The position numbers were made by a program, and so were the translations under genes. DNA of 64,000 bases, taken from assembly GCF_001468225.1 (NCBI RefSeq), contig NZ_LNRU01000001.1, forward strand, positions 248,001 to 312,000, read 5' to 3'. The stretch comes from Sphingopyxis sp. H053. Its GTDB lineage: Bacteria; Pseudomonadota; Alphaproteobacteria; Sphingomonadales; Sphingomonadaceae. Positions 18,333 to 26,368 of the stretch are shown one piece after another; position 1 is the stretch's first letter, and each line of letters opens with the position of its first letter. The notes below the pieces were generated by a model that made no database searches, had not been told where the DNA came from, and saw only the letters and a program-made list of their open reading frames with translations.

Positions 18333-18827
18333 TCAGGCCGCGAGCGGGCGGCGGCTGGCTTTGACAGCAAGGTAGCCGAACAGGATCGCGGTGAGGAGGA
18401 GTGCGCCCTGGGCTGCGACGAAGGGACCTTCGGTTCCGTTCGGGGCGAGCGCGTTGAGTGCGGGGACCTTCAGGAACGACTGCACGACCAGCACGAAGAG
18501 GTTGAGGTAGAGCGCGGCGGTGGCGCTGGCCGCATAGACCGTCGCTGCGCGGCCGGCGAGCTTGCGGCCATAATAGGCGGTGAATGCGAAAACGAGGATC
18601 AATGTCGAGAGGATCCCCGTGCCGAGCGCCGGGGTGAAAGCGACGATCGGGAACAGAAAGCCGGTCAGGCTGGTAAGCAATGTCGTCCAGAGGAAGACGC
18701 CGTTCGTCCGGGGCAGGATGCGGCCGCGAGCGTAGGCGGGAAGCGCGATGAGACCCGCGCCGATGCCGACGAAGCTGATCGCGACATGGAGGGCGGTGAA
18801 CTGCGGGATGGTCAAACCGAGGATCAT
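18333..18827 (-). CDS. small four-helix membrane protein, unknown
   Basis: 164 residues from ATG 18827 with AAAGGAGACGTGTC upstream. Four membrane segments (IPQFTALHVAISFVGIGAGLIALPAY; VFLWTTLLTSLTGFLFPI; GTGILSTLILVFAFTAYYG; about 105-125 and 140-158). I do not recognise a named family with certainty. It follows the alpha/beta hydrolase gene by 56 bp on the same strand, so the two are probably one transcript. Confidence 0.72.
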   Translation of the reverse strand: MILGLTIPQFTALHVAISFVGIGAGLIALPAYARGRILPRTNGVFLWTTLLTSLTGFLFPIVAFTPALGTGILSTLILVFAFTAYYGRKLAGRAATVYAASATAALYLNLFVLVVQSFLKVPALNALAPNGTEGPFVAAQGALLLTAILFGYLAVKASRRPLAA

Positions 18828-18883
18828 GACACGTCTCCTTTACGGGTGAGGAGGCGCGGTCGGGGGTCCGCGCCTCTCCCTTA

Positions 18884-19711
18884 TCAGCTGTTGATGAAAT
18901 CGAGAAGGTCGGCGTTGAACCGGTCCTGATGGGTGACGGTGAGGCCGTGGTCGGCGCCTTCATAGACCTTGAGCACGGCGTGCTTGACGATCTTGACCGT
19001 CGAGAGCGCCGCGGCGCCGATCGGCACGATCTGGTCGTCGTCGCCGTGGAGGACGAGCGTCGGCTTGTCGAACTTCTTGAGGTCTTCGTTGAAGTCGCTT
19101 TCCGAAAAGGCGCGGATGCTGTCGAGCAGGCCCTTGAGACCGCCGTTCATGCCCTGCCGCACGAAGTCGTCGCGCACCGCTTCGGAGACGACCGCGCCGT
19201 CGCGGTTATAGCCGTAAAAGGGCAGGCTCAGGTCCTTGAAGAATTGCGGGCGGTTGTCGAACGTGCCCTTGCGGATGCCGTCGAAGACGTCGATCGGCAG
19301 GCCGCCCGGATTGGCTTCGGTCTTGAGCATCAGCGGGGGGACCGCGCCGATCAGCGCGACTTTGGCAACGCGGGCGGTGCCGTGGCGGCCGATATAGCGG
19401 GTGACTTCGCCGCCGCCGGTCGAGTGGCCGACGAGGATCACGTCCTTGAGGCCCAGCTGTTCGATCAGTTCGGCGAGGTCGTCGGCGTACTGGTCCATAT
19501 TGTTGTTGTCCCAGACCTGATCCGAGCGGCCATGGCTGCGGCGGTCGTGGGCGATGGTGCGGAAGCCCTGATTGGCGAAGAAGACCATCTGGGCGTCCCA
19601 GGCGTCGGCGCTGAGCGGCCAGCCGTGCGAGAAGACGATCGGCTGCGCGTCCTTCGGACCCCAGTCCTTGAAGAAGATGTTGGTGCCGTCCTTGGTGGTG
19701 ATGGTGGTCAT
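18884..19711 (-). CDS. alpha/beta hydrolase, non-heme chloroperoxidase type
   Basis: 275 residues, ATG 19711 (AAAGGAACCATATC upstream). Alpha/beta hydrolase fold with nucleophile S in [18 protein letters not shown], acid in [15 protein letters not shown] and histidine in [11 protein letters not shown]-terminal [31 protein letters not shown] and [16 protein letters not shown] identify the cofactor-free haloperoxidase/esterase subgroup. Divergent from the GlxA-like regulator, which may control it. Physiological substrate unknown; perhydrolase or esterase activity is typical. Confidence 0.9.
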   Translation of the reverse strand: MTTITTKDGTNIFFKDWGPKDAQPIVFSHGWPLSADAWDAQMVFFANQGFRTIAHDRRSHGRSDQVWDNNNMDQYADDLAELIEQLGLKDVILVGHSTGGGEVTRYIGRHGTARVAKVALIGAVPPLMLKTEANPGGLPIDVFDGIRKGTFDNRPQFFKDLSLPFYGYNRDGAVVSEAVRDDFVRQGMNGGLKGLLDSIRAFSESDFNEDLKKFDKPTLVLHGDDDQIVPIGAAALSTVKIVKHAVLKVYEGADHGLTVTHQDRFNADLLDFINS

Positions 19712-19849
19712 GATATGGTTCCTTTCGATGAACTTGGCGTTTTTGGGCGGGGGTGTCCGTCCCGGTGAAACAACAGATACGGCGATGCGCGCTTGATCGG
19801 GATTGGCGGACGCGACATTATCCGGGCCGATTCCGACAAAGGAGCCGCC

Positions 19850-20863
19850 ATGCCCAAGCTGAAGGTGCCCGACCCCTCCGATATGCCGCTCGTCGAGGTC
19901 GGGATGATGACCTATCCCGACTGCCAGATGGGAATGGTCCACGGGATCACCGACCTGTTCGACGTCGCGGGGCGCTTTGCGGTGGATCACGGCCGCAGCC
20001 CGCTCCGCGTCAGCCATTGGCGACTGCAGGAGGGCGGGGGCTTTGCGCGCTGGTTCGACAGCCATCCGGGCGAGCCCGCGGGCAATTCGCCCGCGGTGCT
20101 GATCGCGCCGGGGAGCCTCCACAAATTGCTCGAGCCGGGCGAAGTCGAGCCCTATGCGCGCTGGCTGCTCGACCGGCACGCGCAGGGTACGGTGCTCGCG
20201 TCGAATTGCGGCGGGGCGTTTGCGCTGGCGGCGACGGGATTGCTCGCGGGGCGGCCGGCGACGACGCACTGGTTTTTCGCCGAGGAGTTTCGCAGCCGCT
20301 TTCCCGACGTGCGGATGGAGGCCGACCGGATGGTGATCGACGATGGCGACATCGTCACCGCGGGCGGGCTGATGGCGTGGACCGACCTTGGGCTGCGCAT
20401 CGTCGAACGGCTGCTGGGTCCGACGGTGATGATGGAGACCGCGCGCTTCCTGCTGATCGATCCGTCGGGGCGCGAGCAGAAACATTATGCGAGCTTTGCG
20501 CCGAAGCTGACGCACGGCGACGAGGCTATATTGAAGGTGCAGCACTGGCTGCAGGCGCGAGGAGCCGGGCCGGTCGCGGTCGCCGAGATGGCGGGTGAGG
20601 CGGGGATGGAAGAGCGCACCTTCCAACGCCGATTCAAGGCGGCGACGGGAATGACGCCGGTCGAATATGTCCAGCATCTGCGCGTCGGCAAGGCGCGCGA
20701 ACTGCTGGAGTTCACGAAGCGGACGGTCGACCAGATCGCGTGGAGCGTCGGCTATGAGGATGCGGCGGCGTTCCGCAAATTGTTCCACCGCCTGATCGGC
20801 CTGTCGCCGCATGAGTATCGGCAGCGTTTTTCGACCCCGCAGTCGCTGGCGGAGGTCGCCTGA
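19850..20863 (+). CDS. GlxA-family AraC-type transcriptional regulator (DJ-1/PfpI domain plus HTH)
   Basis: 337 residues from ATG 19850 with ACAAAGGAGCCGCC upstream. Residues 1-200 form a DJ-1/PfpI-like domain ([25 protein letters not shown] holds the nucleophile-elbow cysteine). Residues about 240-330 are an AraC DNA-binding domain ([33 protein letters not shown], then [34 protein letters not shown]). Divergent over 138 bp from the chloroperoxidase-like gene, which is its most likely target. An in-frame upstream start at 19793 has no ribosome site. Confidence 0.88.
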   Translation: MPKLKVPDPSDMPLVEVGMMTYPDCQMGMVHGITDLFDVAGRFAVDHGRSPLRVSHWRLQEGGGFARWFDSHPGEPAGNSPAVLIAPGSLHKLLEPGEVEPYARWLLDRHAQGTVLASNCGGAFALAATGLLAGRPATTHWFFAEEFRSRFPDVRMEADRMVIDDGDIVTAGGLMAWTDLGLRIVERLLGPTVMMETARFLLIDPSGREQKHYASFAPKLTHGDEAILKVQHWLQARGAGPVAVAEMAGEAGMEERTFQRRFKAATGMTPVEYVQHLRVGKARELLEFTKRTVDQIAWSVGYEDAAAFRKLFHRLIGLSPHEYRQRFSTPQSLAEVA

Positions 20864-20950
20864 AATTTTTTTCGCGCTCGTGTCGATTGGGCGGCGGTTC
20901 GTTCGTCGTGTTGGCAGGAGCCGCTGTTGGCCCGATCGAAGAGGAGATGG

Positions 20951-21385
20951 ATGATGCGTGTAATGGTCTTTGTCAAAGCGACCGAGGACAGCGAAAAGGG
21001 CCTGCCGCCGACCGAGGACATGACCGAAATGTTCGAGGCGATGGGCAAGTATAACGAGGAGCTGGTGAACGCCGGCGTGATGGTCGACGGCGACGGGTTG
21101 AAACCCTCGTCGGCCGGCAAGCGCATCGCGTTCGACGGCGCGAGCCGCACGGTGATCGACGGCCCCTTCGCCGAGACGCGCGAACTCGTCGCGGGCTATT
21201 GGGTCTGGGAGGTCAAGGACATGGACGAGGCGGTCGCGTGGGCGAAGCGCTGCCCGAACCCGATGCCCGGGCCGAGCGAACTCGAAATCCGTCCTTTCTA
21301 TGAAATGGAGGATTTCGGCGATGCGATGACGCCCGAGATTGCCGAGCGCGAACAGCGTCTCCGCGAAAAGCTGGGCGGCGATTAA
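20951..21385 (+). CDS. YciI-like DGPF-domain protein
   Basis: 144 residues from ATG 20951 (GAAGAGGAGATGG upstream); ATG 20954 is equally possible. Contains the DGPF signature in [23 protein letters not shown], and [16 protein letters not shown] at the start. DGPF proteins are dimeric ferredoxin-like folds typically encoded next to ECF42 sigma factors, as here: the sigma gene starts 3 bp after this stop. Biochemical function unknown; a sensing or enzymatic role upstream of the sigma factor has been proposed. Confidence 0.9.
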   Translation: MMRVMVFVKATEDSEKGLPPTEDMTEMFEAMGKYNEELVNAGVMVDGDGLKPSSAGKRIAFDGASRTVIDGPFAETRELVAGYWVWEVKDMDEAVAWAKRCPNPMPGPSELEIRPFYEMEDFGDAMTPEIAEREQRLREKLGGD

Positions 21386-21388
21386 GTC

Positions 21389-22702
21389 GTGCAGGCCGCC
21401 ATGCTTGCCTCCCCGGCCGCGTTGGCCGAGAAGGCGGGCATGGCAGCCGACGAAACTCACCGGGCGATCGAGGCGGTGTTCCGGATCGAGCGGGCGCGGT
21501 TGATTGCCGCGCTCGCCCGGATGACGCGCGACGTCGACCGCGCCGAGGAGCTGGCGCAGGAGGCGCTGCTGATCGCGCTGACCGAATGGCCGAAGTCGGG
21601 GGTGCCCGATAATCCGGGCGCCTGGCTGACCGCGGCGGCGAAACGGCGGGTGATCGACGGCGTCCGGCACCATGCGATGCGGGAGCGGAAACATGCCGAA
21701 ATCGCCCGCGAACTCGATGAGGAGCGCGATATGAGCGCGGAGGCCGTCGAGGCGGCGCTCGACGATCCGCTCGGCGACGAGCTGCTCGGGCTGATCTTCG
21801 CCGCCTGTCATCCGGTGATTTCGGCCGAGGCGCGCGCCGCGCTGACGCTGCGGCTGGTCGGCGGGTTGACGGTCGAGGAGATCGCCCGGGCTTTCCTGTC
21901 GAACGAGGCAACGATTGCAGCACGGATCACGCGCGCCAAGAAGGCGATCGCCAAGGCGGGAGTTACTTTCGAGGTTCCGCGCGGGGCCGAGCTTCAGGCA
22001 CGCTTGGGGTCGGTGCTCGAGGTCGTCTATCTGATCTTCAACGAAGGCTATGCCGCGACCGCAGGGCCATCGCTCGTCCGACCGCCGCTTTGCGGCGAGG
22101 CGCAGCGACTGGGGCGTATCCTTGCCGGATTGATGCCCGAGCAGCCCGAGGTGCTGGGTTTGCTCGCGCTGATGGAAATTCAGGCGTCGCGGCTGGCGGC
22201 GCGCGCCGGCCCCGACGGGCGGTTCGTGCCGCTGACCGAACAGAACCGGGCGCGCTGGGACCAGTTGCTCATCCGCCGCGGATTGAATGCGCTCGATCGC
22301 GCCGAGGAACTGGGCGGAGCGCGCGGGCCCTATGTATTGCAGGCGGCGCTTGCGGCGTGCCATGCGCGGGCGCGCTCGGCGGAGGAGACCGACTGGCAGC
22401 GCATTGCCGGCCTCTACGACCGGCTGGGGCAGGTGATGCCGTCGCCGGTGGTCGAGCTCAATCGGGCGGTCGCGCATAGCATGGCGTTCGGCCCGGAGGC
22501 CGGATTGCGGCTGGTCGACGCGATCGCCGATGCGGCGGCGCTGCGCAATTATGCGCCGCTGCCGGCTGCGCGCGGCGATTTCCTGTTCCGCGCCGGGCGG
22601 CCGGGCGAAGCACGGGCACAGTTCGAGGCGGCGGCGGCGCTGTCGCTTAACGAGCGCGAGCGCGACTTTCTGCTGGCGCGCGCCGCGGCATGCACCGAAT
22701 GA
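21389..22702 (+). CDS. ECF42-type RNA polymerase sigma factor with C-terminal TPR-like extension
   Basis: 437 residues from GTG 21389; ATG 21401 is an alternative. Sigma region 2 is at about residues 25-95 ([55 protein letters not shown]) and region 4 around 135-185 ([34 protein letters not shown]). The remaining 240 residues ([19 protein letters not shown], then repeated helices) are the DUF6596/SnoaL-like-free TPR extension that defines ECF42. No anti-sigma gene is adjacent; in this group the extension itself is thought to regulate. Partner is the DGPF protein upstream. The stop overlaps the DUF6445 start. Confidence 0.9.
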   Translation: MQAAMLASPAALAEKAGMAADETHRAIEAVFRIERARLIAALARMTRDVDRAEELAQEALLIALTEWPKSGVPDNPGAWLTAAAKRRVIDGVRHHAMRERKHAEIARELDEERDMSAEAVEAALDDPLGDELLGLIFAACHPVISAEARAALTLRLVGGLTVEEIARAFLSNEATIAARITRAKKAIAKAGVTFEVPRGAELQARLGSVLEVVYLIFNEGYAATAGPSLVRPPLCGEAQRLGRILAGLMPEQPEVLGLLALMEIQASRLAARAGPDGRFVPLTEQNRARWDQLLIRRGLNALDRAEELGGARGPYVLQAALAACHARARSAEETDWQRIAGLYDRLGQVMPSPVVELNRAVAHSMAFGPEAGLRLVDAIADAAALRNYAPLPAARGDFLFRAGRPGEARAQFEAAAALSLNERERDFLLARAAACTE

Positions 22703-23370
22703 CGTCGGTTCGTATCGAGACGATCGGGACCGAGGCACAGCCGCTCGTCGTCCTCGATGATTTCGCGCCCGATCCCGATGCCTTGCGAAATTTTGCACAG
22801 GCGGCCGATTTCGCCCCGGCACTCAACCATTTTCCGGGGGTGCGTGCGGCGTTACCCGCCGCCTATCTCGCGACGCAGCTCCCGGTCATGGCGGCCGCCG
22901 CCGCTCAAGCATTCGGGCGGACCGGGCCGGTCACCGTCGTCGATGCTAGCTTTTCAATCGTCTCGACACCGGCGGGCGAGCTGACCATCCCGCAACGCCT
23001 GCCGCATATCGACGCTTTCACCGAGGATCGCATCGCGCTGATCCATTATCTGTCGCCTGCTGGCGGCGATGGCACCGCCTTCTTCCGCCACCGCTCGACG
23101 GGCTTCGAGACGGTGGACGAAACGCGGCGCGACCTGTTCTTTCGGCACCTTGACATCGAAATGCGCCACGGCGGGGTGCCGCCGCCCGAATATGTTCAGG
23201 GCGATACGCCGCTTTTCGAATGCATCCGCACCGAGCCGGCGCGCTATAATCGCGCGCTCCTTTATCGCAGCTGGAACCTTCACAGCGGGGCGATCTCGCC
23301 AGATAATGCGCTGTCGGCCGACCCCGGCGTGGGACGTTTGACGGTGACTGGCTTTCTCTCCATCGGTTGA
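22699..23370 (+). CDS. DUF6445 family protein
   Basis: 223 residues, ATG 22699 overlapping the sigma-factor stop (ATGA); ATG 22690 is possible. Motifs [35 protein letters not shown] and [18 protein letters not shown] match DUF6445, a group that looks like 2OG-Fe(II) oxygenases: HxD in the first motif and a distal histidine in the last could bind iron. Activity unproven. The overlap implies translational coupling with the ECF42 unit, so it may belong to that regulon. Confidence 0.82.
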   Translation: MTSVRIETIGTEAQPLVVLDDFAPDPDALRNFAQAADFAPALNHFPGVRAALPAAYLATQLPVMAAAAAQAFGRTGPVTVVDASFSIVSTPAGELTIPQRLPHIDAFTEDRIALIHYLSPAGGDGTAFFRHRSTGFETVDETRRDLFFRHLDIEMRHGGVPPPEYVQGDTPLFECIRTEPARYNRALLYRSWNLHSGAISPDNALSADPGVGRLTVTGFLSIG

Positions 23371-23523
23371 CGGCGCATCCGCCGCGATTTCGGCACGGCT
23401 GCGCGACGGTTTGGCGCTGCTGTTCTGGAACGGGACAACGGTCCGCCGCACTTCGGTGTAAAGCCGACGACGAATGCCCTATGGGCGCCCGCGCCTTCTC
23501 ATTGAAAACTGGACGATATACCC

Positions 23524-24603
23524 GTGGCTCTTCCGATCCGTATCCTGTTCCCTGCCGCGCTCGTAGCGACCGCGATGACGCTGCCCGCTCTTGCGCAAAG
23601 CAAGGCGATCACCGGGATCGACGCGCTGCGCGAGTGGAACCTCGTCGTGCTCGGTAACCTTGAATCCTCGTCCGAAGTCGAGGGTCGGACGTTCGTCGGT
23701 GGCAATCTCAGCGGCAATTCGTCGAACTATGGCATCCGCGCGACGACCTCGCCGAACGGGCAGCCGGGGCTGACCGTCGTCGGCAATGTCACGGGCAGCC
23801 ACAAGAATCTGAACAACGGATCGGGCGCCGTGATCGGCGGCAACGTCTCGAGCGGTTTCAACCTCAACGGCCCGAACCAGACCGTGAAGGTCGGCGGAAC
23901 GATCAGCAACACCAATATCAACCAGAATACCGTGATTTCGAACCTCGATGCGAGCAATCCGGCGTTCGGGCTGGGGCTGCAGCAGAACAAGGCCGAATTG
24001 AAGAGCAGCATGGGCAGCCTGTCGTTCGAAATGGGCACGCTCAAATCGAACAGCCAGCTGACCGTGCAGGGCAACCGCGGCTCCTTCACTGCGCAGCCGA
24101 ATGCGCAGGGCCTGGCGGTGTTCAACATCACCGCGGCGGACCTCGACAAGATCGGCGAGATTCAGTTCAACCTGAACGGCGCGGACACCGCAATCGTCAA
24201 CGTCAGCGGCCGGACGATCAACCTCAACGACAATTTCCTCGGCGGCACGAACAACCTCGGCGAACGGGTGATCTGGAATTTCCCCGAGGCCGAGGATCTT
24301 AAGCTGACCACCGCATGGGGCGGGTCGGTGCTCGCGCCGCTCGCCGATGCCGAGACGCGCAATTACATTCAGGGGTCGGCGGTGTTCGGCAACCTCAAGC
24401 AGAATGGCGAGATGCATATCGGGACGTTCAAGGGCGGTTATGCGACATCGCCGTCGGGCAGCAGTTCAAGCGGCGGCGATAGCTCGACGGGCGGCGGCGC
24501 GACGCCGGTTCCCGAACCGGAGATGTTTAGCCTGTTCGGGCTGTGCGTCGGCGGATTGATCCTGTTGCGGCGACGGCGCCCGGCGAAGCGGGACAAGGCT
24601 TAG
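23524..24603 (+). CDS. choice-of-anchor-A family protein with PEP-CTERM anchor
   Basis: 359 residues from GTG 23524. Signal peptide to about residue 25 (ATAMTLPALAQ). The body is rich in Asn, Gly and Ser and has the choice-of-anchor-A pattern (LREWNLVVLGNLESSSEVEGR and FVGGNLSGNSSNYG early, VIWNFPEAEDLKLTTAWGGSVLAPLADA late). After a Gly/Ser linker the C-terminus is PVPEPEMFSLFGLCVGGLILLRRRR, an archetypal PEP-CTERM signal cleaved by exosortase and involved in export to the surface or matrix. No exosortase gene lies in this window, though a glycosyltransferase gene at its left edge is the sort found in such loci. Confidence 0.88.
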   Translation: MALPIRILFPAALVATAMTLPALAQSKAITGIDALREWNLVVLGNLESSSEVEGRTFVGGNLSGNSSNYGIRATTSPNGQPGLTVVGNVTGSHKNLNNGSGAVIGGNVSSGFNLNGPNQTVKVGGTISNTNINQNTVISNLDASNPAFGLGLQQNKAELKSSMGSLSFEMGTLKSNSQLTVQGNRGSFTAQPNAQGLAVFNITAADLDKIGEIQFNLNGADTAIVNVSGRTINLNDNFLGGTNNLGERVIWNFPEAEDLKLTTAWGGSVLAPLADAETRNYIQGSAVFGNLKQNGEMHIGTFKGGYATSPSGSSSSGGDSSTGGGATPVPEPEMFSLFGLCVGGLILLRRRRPAKRDKA

Positions 24604-24620
24604 CGCGCTTACTGTCGCTT

Positions 24621-24638
24621 TCATCCACCGGTGGATGA
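24621..24638. terminator. palindrome between convergent genes, possible terminator
   Basis: An 18-bp perfect palindrome, TCATCCACC joined to its reverse complement, inside a longer imperfect stem (ctgtcgctt on the left, acagcgc on the right). It lies between the PEP-CTERM gene and the convergent hemerythrin-like gene. No T-run follows, so terminator activity is a guess. Confidence 0.4.
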
Positions 24639-24697
24639 CAGCGCACAAGTCGGGCGATGACGCGTGAGACAATCGCGCCATCGCCCCGACGAGATAG

Positions 24698-25192
24698 TTA
24701 CATCGTCGTCGTTTGTGCGGGCGGCAGGCCGGTCGATTTGGCCTGCGCCGTCAGCTCTTCTTTCCGCGCGAGCATCCGTTCGCCGAGAGCGTCGAGGTCG
24801 ACATCGGCGGCGCGCGCTTGCTGGAACATATTGTCGTGCTCTTTCTCTTCCTCTTTCACATGATGCTCGATCTCTTCCTTGAGCACGGTGACCTTGGAAT
24901 CGAAAAATTCGTCGTCGGGACTGGAGGCGACGATCTCGTTGATCAGGATTTTGGCGCCGTCATGCTCGACATAGGCTTCCTTCAGGAGGTCGTCGTCGAT
25001 CTTGCCCTTGAGCGCGGGGTAGAAAACTTCTTCCTCGATCTGCGCATGAATCTTGAGCTCGGTGCAGATCTGGTCGGCGATGCGGCCCTTTTCCTTGGCG
25101 CCGCCGGCCTTTTCGAAGCTTGCGAACAATGCCTCGACCTCGCGGTGGTCCTTGGTCAGGATGTGGGTGGCGTCAGTATCTTCGCGGTTCAT
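24698..25192 (-). CDS. hemerythrin HHE-domain protein
   Basis: 164 residues from ATG 25192, all-helical. HHE cation-binding domain: DHREVEALFASFEKAGG, IHAQIEEEVFYPAL, VEHDGAKILINEI and EIEHHVKEEEKEHDNMF supply the histidines and glutamates of a di-iron site. Such proteins bind O2 or scavenge NO or reactive oxygen. The C-terminal tail (KSTGLPPAQTTTM) is low complexity. Stands alone; nothing close suggests a specific partner. Confidence 0.85.
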   Translation of the reverse strand: MNREDTDATHILTKDHREVEALFASFEKAGGAKEKGRIADQICTELKIHAQIEEEVFYPALKGKIDDDLLKEAYVEHDGAKILINEIVASSPDDEFFDSKVTVLKEEIEHHVKEEEKEHDNMFQQARAADVDLDALGERMLARKEELTAQAKSTGLPPAQTTTM

Positions 25193-25268
25193 TGCAGTCT
25201 CCGTTCATTGCCTCCCCCGGAGTGAAGGAGAAACGGGGGGCTGCGGCGAAGGTTGCGCGAGCCGAAGG

Positions 25269-25502
25269 CTAATATCCCCCCTGCGCGCCGGGCGGGCGGT
25301 AGAAGCGATGGCGGGTGACCGCGCCGTCGATGATGTGACCACGCAGACGCAGGCGCATTTCTTCTGCGCCGGCAGGCGTGGTGCAGATGAGGCGGGTGCC
25401 GCCCGATTGCAGCGGCTCGATCGCGCTGATGCTGACGCCTTGCGACAGGCAGATTTGCTTCACCTCGCTCTCGGGGAGCGCGAGATTCATCGCGCGGCTC
25501 AT
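25269..25502 (-). CDS. small uncharacterised protein
   Basis: 77 residues from ATG 25502, which overlaps the TGA of the gene upstream (ATGA). Predicted beta-alpha-beta (CLSQGVSISAIEPLQSGGTRLICTTPAGAEEMRLRLRGHIIDG) and a basic C-terminus. I do not recognise it. The tight overlap with the DUF2384-like gene suggests the two act together. No signal peptide or membrane segment. Confidence 0.6.
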   Translation of the reverse strand: MSRAMNLALPESEVKQICLSQGVSISAIEPLQSGGTRLICTTPAGAEEMRLRLRGHIIDGAVTRHRFYRPPGAQGGY

Positions 25503-25810
25503 TCGAAGCCCGGATCGCGCGCCCACGCACGGATTGCGGTGGCAACCTGTTCGTAGCCGGTGTCGCTGGCGGTCGCGAGCGCGAGCGGGCGGCCGCCGAG
25601 TTCGGCGTTCTCGCTATTGAGAAAGGCGATCGCGGGATCGCGTCCGCCCATCGTCAGAAAGGCGAGCTGGCTGATGTCGCCCTGTCGCCGCGCGTCGTCG
25701 CGGGGCAGCGGGGTACGCTTTGGGCGGAAGAAGCTGTTCGACCGCGTCCTGGCGGGGACCGCGGTCCCTTCGGTGACGGTTGCTTCGGCGGGGCTCGTTT
25801 CGGGATTCAT
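25499..25810 (-). CDS. small protein with DUF2384 (MbcA/ParS/Xre antitoxin)-like C-terminus
   Basis: 103 residues from ATG 25810, with AAGGAGGAG ten bases upstream on the minus strand, which decides the start. The N-terminal part is disordered and Thr/Ala/Arg rich. The C-terminal stretch AFLTMGGRDPAIAFLNSENAELGGRPLALATASDTGYEQVATAI resembles the toxin-binding domain of Xre/MbcA/ParS antitoxins. The usual RES-type toxin is absent; the downstream overlapping gene encodes an unrelated 77-residue protein. Toxin-antitoxin function is therefore only a possibility. Confidence 0.6.
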   Translation of the reverse strand: MNPETSPAEATVTEGTAVPARTRSNSFFRPKRTPLPRDDARRQGDISQLAFLTMGGRDPAIAFLNSENAELGGRPLALATASDTGYEQVATAIRAWARDPGFE

Positions 25811-25924
25811 GGCGCGCGGCTCCTCCTTGTAAGCGGGAGCGCGCATGTCTCTCAGTCGCGGCGGCCTACGAAAAACGCGTGCCGCGATAACGCTTATATG
25901 GGGGCGCCGCAGGGACATTGTAAG

Positions 25925-25955
25925 GCACCGCCGGGGAATGGTTCCCCGGCGGTGC
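25925..25955 (-). terminator. intrinsic terminator after the metE/thioesterase genes
   Basis: A 14-bp perfect stem GCACCGCCGGGGAA with a three-base loop, 9 bp beyond the stop codon of the thioesterase gene. On the minus strand it is followed by ccttacaatg, a weak T-tract. It ends the metE-thioesterase transcript. Confidence 0.65.
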
Positions 25956-25963
25956 GCTTTGGT

Positions 25964-26368
25964 CTAGGCGATCTCCCCGGCGAGCGGGCGGACGGCGCGC
26001 GGGCGGCGATCGGGGCCGACGGCGACGAAGATAAAGATCGCCTGCGTGACCTTGTTATCCTCGTCGGCGTGACGATCGCGCGCCCAGGCTTCGACCTCGA
26101 CATGCATCGAGGTGCGGCCGACTTTCACCAATCGCCCGAACACCGAGACCTCGTCGCCGACGAAGACGGGGCGGTGGAAGGACATGCCTTCCACCGAGAT
26201 CGTCACCGCGCGCCCGCGTGCGTGGCGTGACGCCACCGACGACGCCGCGAGGTCCATCTGCGCCATCAGCCAACCGCCGAAGATGTCGCCATAAACATTG
26301 GCGTTGGCGGGCATGGCGGTGACGCGCACCGCGGGCTGGCCGGTCGGCATGGCAGGCTCAGTTTGCAT
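25964..26368 (-). CDS. YciA-like acyl-CoA thioesterase (hotdog fold)
   Basis: 134 residues from ATG 26368; ATG 26350 is an alternative. Single hotdog domain with NANVYGDIFGGWLMAQMDLAASSVASRHARG (the helix and catalytic Asp region of YciA-type enzymes) and FHRPVFVGDEVSVFGRLVKVGRTSMHVEVEAWAR. Hydrolyses acyl-CoA; chain-length preference unknown. It overlaps the end of metE by 11 bp, so it is presumably translated from the same mRNA and subject to the same B12 control. Confidence 0.87.
   Translation of the reverse strand: MQTEPAMPTGQPAVRVTAMPANANVYGDIFGGWLMAQMDLAASSVASRHARGRAVTISVEGMSFHRPVFVGDEVSVFGRLVKVGRTSMHVEVEAWARDRHADEDNKVTQAIFIFVAVGPDRRPRAVRPLAGEIA

Noticed and set aside
18884-22822. A 1312-codon open frame on the minus strand across the hydrolase, AraC, DGPF and sigma-factor genes
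   Set aside because: Only its last 275 codons match a known protein; the rest is Arg/Pro/His-rich antisense reading of well-supported plus-strand genes, an effect of high third-position GC.
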